Part shown: positions 59,616-64,000 of the stretch, piece by piece | Layout: every line of letters begins with the position of its first letter | How positions within the stretch are numbered: the stretch's first letter is position 1 | NCBI GenBank assembly: GCA_002480645.1 | Contig: DLCN01000015.1 | Span: 62,001 to 126,000 of the forward strand | Length of the DNA: 64,000 bases | Direction of reading: 5' to 3' | Source: Balneolaceae bacterium UBA7797 | GTDB taxonomy: Bacteria > Bacteroidota > Rhodothermia > Balneolales > Balneolaceae | Program-made: the position numbers and the translations under genes | The notes under the pieces: generated by a model | Seen by the model: only the letters and a program-made list of their open reading frames with translations | Database searches by the model: none | What the model was told of the DNA's origin: nothing

Positions 59616-60821
59616 ATGAGAATAAGCGTGATAATTATTGGGTTGATCTTGCTAAGCTGCTCGGGGCGTGATTCACGAACAGGATCAAAAGCAGTAAAGA
59701 CCGGAGCAGAAATGCTCATCGATCAACATCTGAAAGAGTTAGAGGGTAAGAGAATCGGACTGGTTATGAACCCGACAGCAAGAATAAATGGCGTTCATAT
59801 GTTGGATACACTGATCTCACTGAATGTTAATATTACCGCATTATTTGCGGCTGAACATGGGTTCAGAGGAGATAAGGGTGCCGGTGAAACGATCACAAAC
59901 GGTATTGATCAGGAATCAGGGCTCCCCGTTTATTCATTGTATGGAAATACCAAGAAACCCACTTCAGACATGCTGGCGAATGTTGATATTTTACTATTTG
60001 ATATGCAGGATGTTGGCGCCAGGTTCTTTACTTATTATTCAACATTACGTTACGTGATGGAATCAGTTGCCGGAACGGAAAAAGAAGTTTGGATCCTAGA
60101 CCGGCCGAATCCGGCAGGAGGTAATTACGTGGCTGGTTGGGTAATTGAACAACAGTATATGTCATTCGTAGGATCTTACCCCATTCCGATCGCGCATGGC
60201 ATGACTCTGGGCGAACTCAGTAAGATGGCAGCAGGAGAAGGATGGCTGCAAACCGAAGAAGAACCCGCAATACGTGTGATAGAAATGGAGGGATGGCATA
60301 GGGAAATGAAATGGAAGGATACCGGTCTGGAGTGGATCGCCCCTTCCCCAAATCTTCCGACTCCGGAACATGCTTATGTATATTTAGGCACTTGTTTATT
60401 TGAAGGAACCAGTATTTCTGAAGGGAGAGGTACAGAAAATCCGTTCTTAATGATCGGCGCTCCGGATTTCAAATATCCCGCCAATGACATGCGTGCGCTG
60501 TCAGATAAGTATAATATGGAAATTGAACCAACTGTTTTTACTCCGGTTTCAATTCCGGGAAAAGCACTACAACCCAAATATGAAGATCAGGATCTTAATG
60601 GTATTCGTATTTCAGTAAACAATGAAACATCAGATCCTGTCGGATTTGGAGTAGAGTTACTTCATATTATGTTGAATAATTCGGAACATGCAGTTACCAA
60701 TGTTTTTTTATTAAAACTTGCTGGGACCGAAAAGGTCCTGAAAGCAAGCGTACCCGAAGACTGGGGGGATGAATTTGACTCTTTTTTGAAAAATAGAACA
60801 CAATATCTGCTCTATGATTAG
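59616..60821 (+). CDS. DUF1343/NamZ-like exo-beta-N-acetylmuramidase, lipoprotein
   Basis: The protein (401 residues from the ATG at 59616) has a lipoprotein signal, 'ISVIIIGLILLSC', with the acylated Cys. The mature part matches the DUF1343 family: 'RIGLVMNPTARINGVHMLD', 'FAAEHGFRGDKGAGETITNG', 'GLPVYSLYGNTKKPT', 'LLFDMQDVGARFFTYYSTL', 'ILDRPNPAGGNYV' and 'SPNLPTPEHAYVYLGTCLFE'. NamZ of this family (GH171) removes terminal MurNAc from peptidoglycan fragments, so a cell-wall recycling role is likely. A frame extends upstream to 59556, but that overlaps the ndk terminator and lacks the lipobox start, so it is excluded. It ends with a 4-bp convergent overlap with rlmB. Confidence 0.92.
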   Translation: MRISVIIIGLILLSCSGRDSRTGSKAVKTGAEMLIDQHLKELEGKRIGLVMNPTARINGVHMLDTLISLNVNITALFAAEHGFRGDKGAGETITNGIDQESGLPVYSLYGNTKKPTSDMLANVDILLFDMQDVGARFFTYYSTLRYVMESVAGTEKEVWILDRPNPAGGNYVAGWVIEQQYMSFVGSYPIPIAHGMTLGELSKMAAGEGWLQTEEEPAIRVIEMEGWHREMKWKDTGLEWIAPSPNLPTPEHAYVYLGTCLFEGTSISEGRGTENPFLMIGAPDFKYPANDMRALSDKYNMEIEPTVFTPVSIPGKALQPKYEDQDLNGIRISVNNETSDPVGFGVELLHIMLNNSEHAVTNVFLLKLAGTEKVLKASVPEDWGDEFDSFLKNRTQYLLYD

Positions 60822-61561
60822 GTCAGGCGTCGTTTCCACTCATAACTGATCAATGCTGCGGTCACTGAGGCATTGAGAGATTCTACACTGTGCTCCATTG
60901 GGAGTTTGATCAGAGTATCACATTTTTTGATCACCTGTTTACTCACTCCTCTGCCTTCATTTCCAATGATAAAAGCAACGGGGCCTTTTAAGTCTGTATC
61001 CCAAACGCTGTGTTCCGCACCGGCATCGAGGGCTACTAGTGAAAATCCAGCCAGATTTAAGTCTTTTAGCCCCTGATTGGTATCATGAACCCGGATAACC
61101 GGAATTCGTCCCGCAGTACCTGCCGATATCTTAAATACGGTTGCATTTATCGGAGATTGATTTTGAGTGGGTACCATCACCGCAGAGATTCCTGCTGCAG
61201 CTGCTGTTCTTAGAATGGCTCCCAGATTATGGGGGTCTTCAATTCCGTCCAGAAATAATACAGCAGTGTCACTGGTTAAAGCATTGGTTTCGATCCACTC
61301 AAAAAAATCCAGGTATTTGATTTTACTGAGTTGAGCGACAAAGCCCTGATGATTTACCTTACCTACTAACCGTTCCAGTTTTTTATCGGGAACTGTAACT
61401 AGAGGAATTTGGTTTTTGAAAGCGGTTTCAGAAATATTATTATATGAATTAGGAGCAATTGAATTCTTAACAAATATTTTGTCGATTTCTTTTGCTTTGT
61501 TTGATAATATCTCCTCGACGGGTTTTCGACCGAAAATTAAAAAATTGTCATTCTGACGCAT
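60818..61561 (-). CDS. rlmB: 23S rRNA (guanosine-2'-O-)-methyltransferase RlmB (TrmH family)
   Basis: The 247-residue protein has a short N-terminal substrate-binding domain ('NFLIFGRKPVEEILSNKAKE') and a SpoU/TrmH knot domain at about 95-245: 'VLFLDGIEDPHNLGAILRTA' with the catalytic Asn/Arg, 'VAFIIGNEGRGVSKQVIKKC' and 'IKLPMEHSVESLNASVTAAL' for AdoMet binding. It matches RlmB, which methylates G2251 of 23S rRNA, in length and motif order, though relatives modify other 2'-O positions. The convergent 3' overlap with the NamZ-like gene is 4 bp. Confidence 0.93.
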   Translation of the reverse strand: MRQNDNFLIFGRKPVEEILSNKAKEIDKIFVKNSIAPNSYNNISETAFKNQIPLVTVPDKKLERLVGKVNHQGFVAQLSKIKYLDFFEWIETNALTSDTAVLFLDGIEDPHNLGAILRTAAAAGISAVMVPTQNQSPINATVFKISAGTAGRIPVIRVHDTNQGLKDLNLAGFSLVALDAGAEHSVWDTDLKGPVAFIIGNEGRGVSKQVIKKCDTLIKLPMEHSVESLNASVTAALISYEWKRRLT

Positions 61562-61632
61562 AAAGTTTTTGAATATATGGCACTTTTTATAACTTGTTGA
61601 GACAAGTCGTGGTTAGTTAAATTAGCAAGGAC

Positions 61633-61983
61633 ATGTACGAAGAACCAAAAGATAATAAATCTTTAGTTCAAGAGGATTCGATTCGAGTAGACATACCTAC
61701 ACGACACCTTAGTAGTTTCTCTGTGTTTTTCGATAAAGTGCATTCTATCAATGGATTGCATCTCTTATCAGCAGTATCTCAGATATTTTTAGGTACACTC
61801 GTGGTAGCGCTTTCGCTGCTTGATATTATTCAACCTGGTTGGATTGCGGGATTAATGACTATTGTTGGTAGTGGAACAATAATCGTCGGAATGTATTTTG
61901 TGTACTATGTACTCACAAATACGGATTCTTTCGACTCTTTACTTAATAAAGCAATCAGAAGGGTTATAAACTCTCAGAATTAA
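61633..61983 (+). CDS. Hypothetical membrane protein, 116 aa
   Basis: Two hydrophobic helices lie at about residues 46-66 ('SAVSQIFLGTLVVALSLLDI') and 70-92 ('GWIAGLMTIVGSGTIIVGMY'), after a charged N-terminus and before a short tail ('FDSLLNKAIRRVINSQN'). No known family is recognised. It stands alone between rlmB and the GDPD gene, with promoter-sized gaps on both sides. Confidence 0.6.
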   Translation: MYEEPKDNKSLVQEDSIRVDIPTRHLSSFSVFFDKVHSINGLHLLSAVSQIFLGTLVVALSLLDIIQPGWIAGLMTIVGSGTIIVGMYFVYYVLTNTDSFDSLLNKAIRRVINSQN

Positions 61984-62111
61984 AGTATTAAGAAATCATT
62001 ACTGATAGTTAAGCTCATTGTTAATAGGGCTTAAAATGATCATGTTTATATATCTCGGACACATAAAAAGTGTTCGATGATAGAAATATGTAGTGAATCT
62101 CATCTGAACTA

Positions 62112-62951
62112 ATGAAAAGTCTTTTCTCTCTCATCATCGTACTCATTATGTCTTTTATACCTCATTCGCAAGGATTTATCCTCCCGGAATTACCTACTGA
62201 TAACGGAGATGGTTTTATTGTGATCGCTCACAGAGGGGCAAGTGCCTATGCTCCGGAGAACACACTAAGTTCCTTTAGGCTGGCTGTAGAAATGAAGGCA
62301 GAGATGATGGAGCTGGATGTCTCTTTGTCAAAGGATGGAATTCCGGTTGTTATACATGACGAAACAGTAAACAGAACAACTGATGCAAATGGAGCCGTAT
62401 CTGATTTTACCGTCGATGAATTAAAAGTGCTGGAAACCGGAGCATGGTTCAGTGAAGATTTTGCCGGCGAGCCATTTCCAACTCTTAAGGAAGTTTTGTC
62501 AGAAGTAAAGGGAGAGATCGCAGTAAATATAGAGATTAAATCGGAAGCAGTTAAGAATACAGCTGAAGGAGGAATTGTTGAGAAGTGCCTTCAAATAGTG
62601 CGCACTCTGGGTATCGAAAAGAATATCATTTTCTCAAGCTTCGATTATAGGGTGATGGATCATTTAAATGAATTGGCTCCTGATCTGCCCAAGGCTATTC
62701 TTTATGAAGAGTCACAATCCGGGAATTTACTTCCTTCCGAATTAGTGAAAAAGTACAAGGTTGATGCTTTTAATTTCAGTCACAGGCAGTTTTCACAAGA
62801 ATGGGAAGATGATTTAAAAGTACATGGTATCCCGTTTTTCATTTATACGGTAAATGAAGAGAAGCTCATGAAAGAACTGATAGAAAGAGGGGCAACAGGC
62901 ATCTTTTCTGATAAACCTGATGTATTAAAATCTGTTGTGGAAAACTTGTGA
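62112..62951 (+). CDS. Glycerophosphodiester phosphodiesterase, secreted
   Basis: The 279-residue protein has an N-terminal signal peptide ('LFSLIIVLIMSFIPHSQG'). The GDPD core begins 'VIAHRGASAYAPENTLSSF' with the catalytic His/Arg and metal Glu, continues 'EMMELDVSLSKDGIPVVIHD' with the metal Glu/Asp and second His, 'NIEIKSEAVKNTAEGG' with the Glu/Lys, and ends 'FIYTVNEEKLMKELIERGAT' with 'GIFSDKPDVLK'. It hydrolyses glycerophosphodiesters to glycerol-3-phosphate and an alcohol, probably in the periplasm, as GlpQ does. It is smaller than GlpQ and closer to the UgpQ size class. It stands just upstream of pyrG. Confidence 0.93.
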   Translation: MKSLFSLIIVLIMSFIPHSQGFILPELPTDNGDGFIVIAHRGASAYAPENTLSSFRLAVEMKAEMMELDVSLSKDGIPVVIHDETVNRTTDANGAVSDFTVDELKVLETGAWFSEDFAGEPFPTLKEVLSEVKGEIAVNIEIKSEAVKNTAEGGIVEKCLQIVRTLGIEKNIIFSSFDYRVMDHLNELAPDLPKAILYEESQSGNLLPSELVKKYKVDAFNFSHRQFSQEWEDDLKVHGIPFFIYTVNEEKLMKELIERGATGIFSDKPDVLKSVVENL

Positions 62952-63040
62952 AAAAATAATTGGGTAAATCACCCCATCTAAATTGAAGAAGGGAAAAGAG
63001 TGTACTATCTTTTACATCCATCAACTTCACTCTCTTCTAC

Positions 63041-64000
63041 ATGTCTACAAAGTATATTTTCGTTACCGGAGGGGTAACATCTTCACTTGGGAAAGGTATA
63101 ATCTGTGCATCGTTAGGCCGCTTACTCGTCGCCAGAGGTCTTAAAGTAACTGTCCAAAAATTAGATCCATATATCAATGTGGATCCGGGAACGATGAATC
63201 CATACGAGCATGGTGAGGTGTATGTGACCGATGATGGCGCAGAAACCGATCTTGATCTGGGGCATTACGAGCGTTTTCTCGACATCAAAACATCTCAGAC
63301 CAACAACGTAACCACCGGTCGGGTATATTATGATGTGATCAAAAAAGAACGACAAGGTGCCTATCTAGGTAAAACAGTTCAGGTTATTCCTCACATAACA
63401 GATGAAATTCAGTCACACGTGCTAAAATTAGGCGAATCCGGCGAATACGATGTGGTTATTGTGGAGATCGGAGGGACAGTGGGGGATATTGAAAGTTTGC
63501 CTTATGTGGAAGCTGTCCGTCAGTTGAGATACAATGTGGGAAGAGCAAATACACTTTCCATTCACCTCACACTTGTTCCATATCTTGCTGCTGCCGGAGA
63601 ATTAAAAACCAAGCCTACTCAGCATTCCGTAAAAACGTTGTCTGAAAGTGGATTACAACCGGATATTCTGGTTTGCAGATCTGAACATCATTTAGATGCT
63701 TCTATCAGAAATAAGGTAGCTCGATTCTGCAATGTCGAAAACGAAGATGTTATTGAATCAATTGATGCCCGCTCAATTTATGAAGTTCCTTTGCTTATGC
63801 AGAAGGAAGGGTTAGATACCCGCGTGATCGAAAAATTGGGTCTCAAAACTGACAAAGAGGCAAAACTGGACAACTGGATCGGTTTTGTTGAAGCCGTTTG
63901 TAATCCTTCGGGTGAGATCAAGATCGCTCTTGTAGGTAAATATGTGGAGCACCATGATTCTTATAAATCTATCGTTGAAGCATTTATCCATGCGGGCGCG
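63041..64000 (+). CDS. pyrG: CTP synthase, N-terminal 320 codons (truncated by window end)
   Basis: The open frame begins at the ATG at 63041 and is still open at the last base. It starts 'MSTKYIFVTGGVTSSLGKGI', the amidoligase ATP-binding loop of CTP synthase, followed by 'LDPYINVDPGTMNPYEHGEV', 'DDGAETDLDLGHYERFLDI', 'VIVEIGGTVGDIESLPY' and 'AAAGELKTKPTQHSVKTL'. The glutamine amidotransferase domain would begin about 20 residues before the cut ('EIKIALVGKYVEHHDSY'); its catalytic triad lies outside the window. The enzyme converts UTP to CTP with glutamine and ATP. It is separated from the GDPD gene by 89 bp with no terminator visible. Confidence 0.95.
   Translation, partial: MSTKYIFVTGGVTSSLGKGIICASLGRLLVARGLKVTVQKLDPYINVDPGTMNPYEHGEVYVTDDGAETDLDLGHYERFLDIKTSQTNNVTTGRVYYDVIKKERQGAYLGKTVQVIPHITDEIQSHVLKLGESGEYDVVIVEIGGTVGDIESLPYVEAVRQLRYNVGRANTLSIHLTLVPYLAAAGELKTKPTQHSVKTLSESGLQPDILVCRSEHHLDASIRNKVARFCNVENEDVIESIDARSIYEVPLLMQKEGLDTRVIEKLGLKTDKEAKLDNWIGFVEAVCNPSGEIKIALVGKYVEHHDSYKSIVEAFIHAGA

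Noticed and set aside
1..64000. tRNA genes, insertion sequences and prophage
   Set aside because: No cloverleaf-like block, transposase, integrase or phage structural gene was recognised on either strand by reading; a tRNA scan was not possible here.

Overview
The window looks like a chromosomal segment from a member of the Bacteroidota/Rhodothermota group, most plausibly Balneolota (Balneola/Gracilimonas-like). The clues are two secreted proteins ending in type IX secretion sorting domains with the 'QNYPNPFNPST/TT' signature, a DNA polymerase III alpha subunit with an N-terminal DnaQ-type exonuclease fused to it (usual in Bacteroidota), few strong Shine-Dalgarno sites, and many lipoprotein or Sec-secreted hypothetical proteins. 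This placement is inference from protein style; there is no rRNA or tRNA gene here to confirm it. No CRISPR array, insertion sequence or prophage was recognised. Gene density is high, no gene-free stretch exceeds 300 bp, and several convergent pairs overlap at their 3' ends.

Region by region. 1-3.7 kb: a YdbS/YdbT-like pair of membrane PH-domain proteins, a ZIP metal transporter and two unknowns. 3.8-9.5 kb: glycine decarboxylase gcvP, two DUF302 paralogues, an aldo/keto reductase and a DUF1684 protein. 9.6-15 kb: an M20 peptidase, then a tight three-gene operon encoding a glutamine-synthetase-like ligase, an APH-fold kinase and a HAD-IIA protein, headed by a separate Cys-rich lipoprotein gene. 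15.2-18.5 kb: a translationally coupled LpxH-like phosphoesterase and MurG-like glycosyltransferase, a DinB-fold protein and a GntR/UTRA regulator. 18.5-21.8 kb: a sulfur/persulfide cassette (split YeeE/YedE permease, CstB-like persulfide dioxygenase-rhodanese, TauE-type exporter), divergent from the GntR regulator with an inverted repeat between them. 21.8-27.8 kb: housekeeping genes tag, ppc, ilvE, fluC/crcB and a 2-hydroxyacid dehydrogenase. 27.9-34.9 kb: a umuD / four-helix-bundle / umuC operon, divergent from the exonuclease-fused dnaE, then trxA. 35-40.6 kb: a complete RND efflux operon. 40.7-44.4 kb: an RsbW-like anti-sigma kinase, a PiT-like permease, an HNH nuclease, a VOC protein and an Asp/Glu racemase. 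44.4-48.3 kb: a secreted GDSL esterase with CBM and T9SS domains, and a beta-helix protein. 48.5-54.5 kb: mnmA, a DUF4412 protein, a frameshifted four-CHRD-domain T9SS protein and an ECF sigma/anti-sigma pair. 54.5-64 kb: a YyaL-like thioredoxin-fold protein, mgsA, a class III cyclase, ndk, a NamZ-like muramidase, rlmB, a small membrane protein, a GDPD phosphodiesterase and the 5' part of pyrG.

The most notable observations are these. (1) The UmuD homologue has lost both catalytic residues of the self-cleavage dyad (Ser to Gly, Lys to Arg) while its partner UmuC looks intact, and a four-helix-bundle gene sits between them. (2) A multi-CHRD secreted protein is split by a 4-bp tandem duplication (TTTA twice), and removing one copy restores one long frame. 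(3) The ligase/kinase/HAD operon is an uncharacterised pathway candidate. (4) The cst-like sulfur cassette lacks a recognisable persulfide sensor and instead faces a GntR/UTRA regulator. (5) The DnaE PHP domain appears degenerate while the fused exonuclease is intact.
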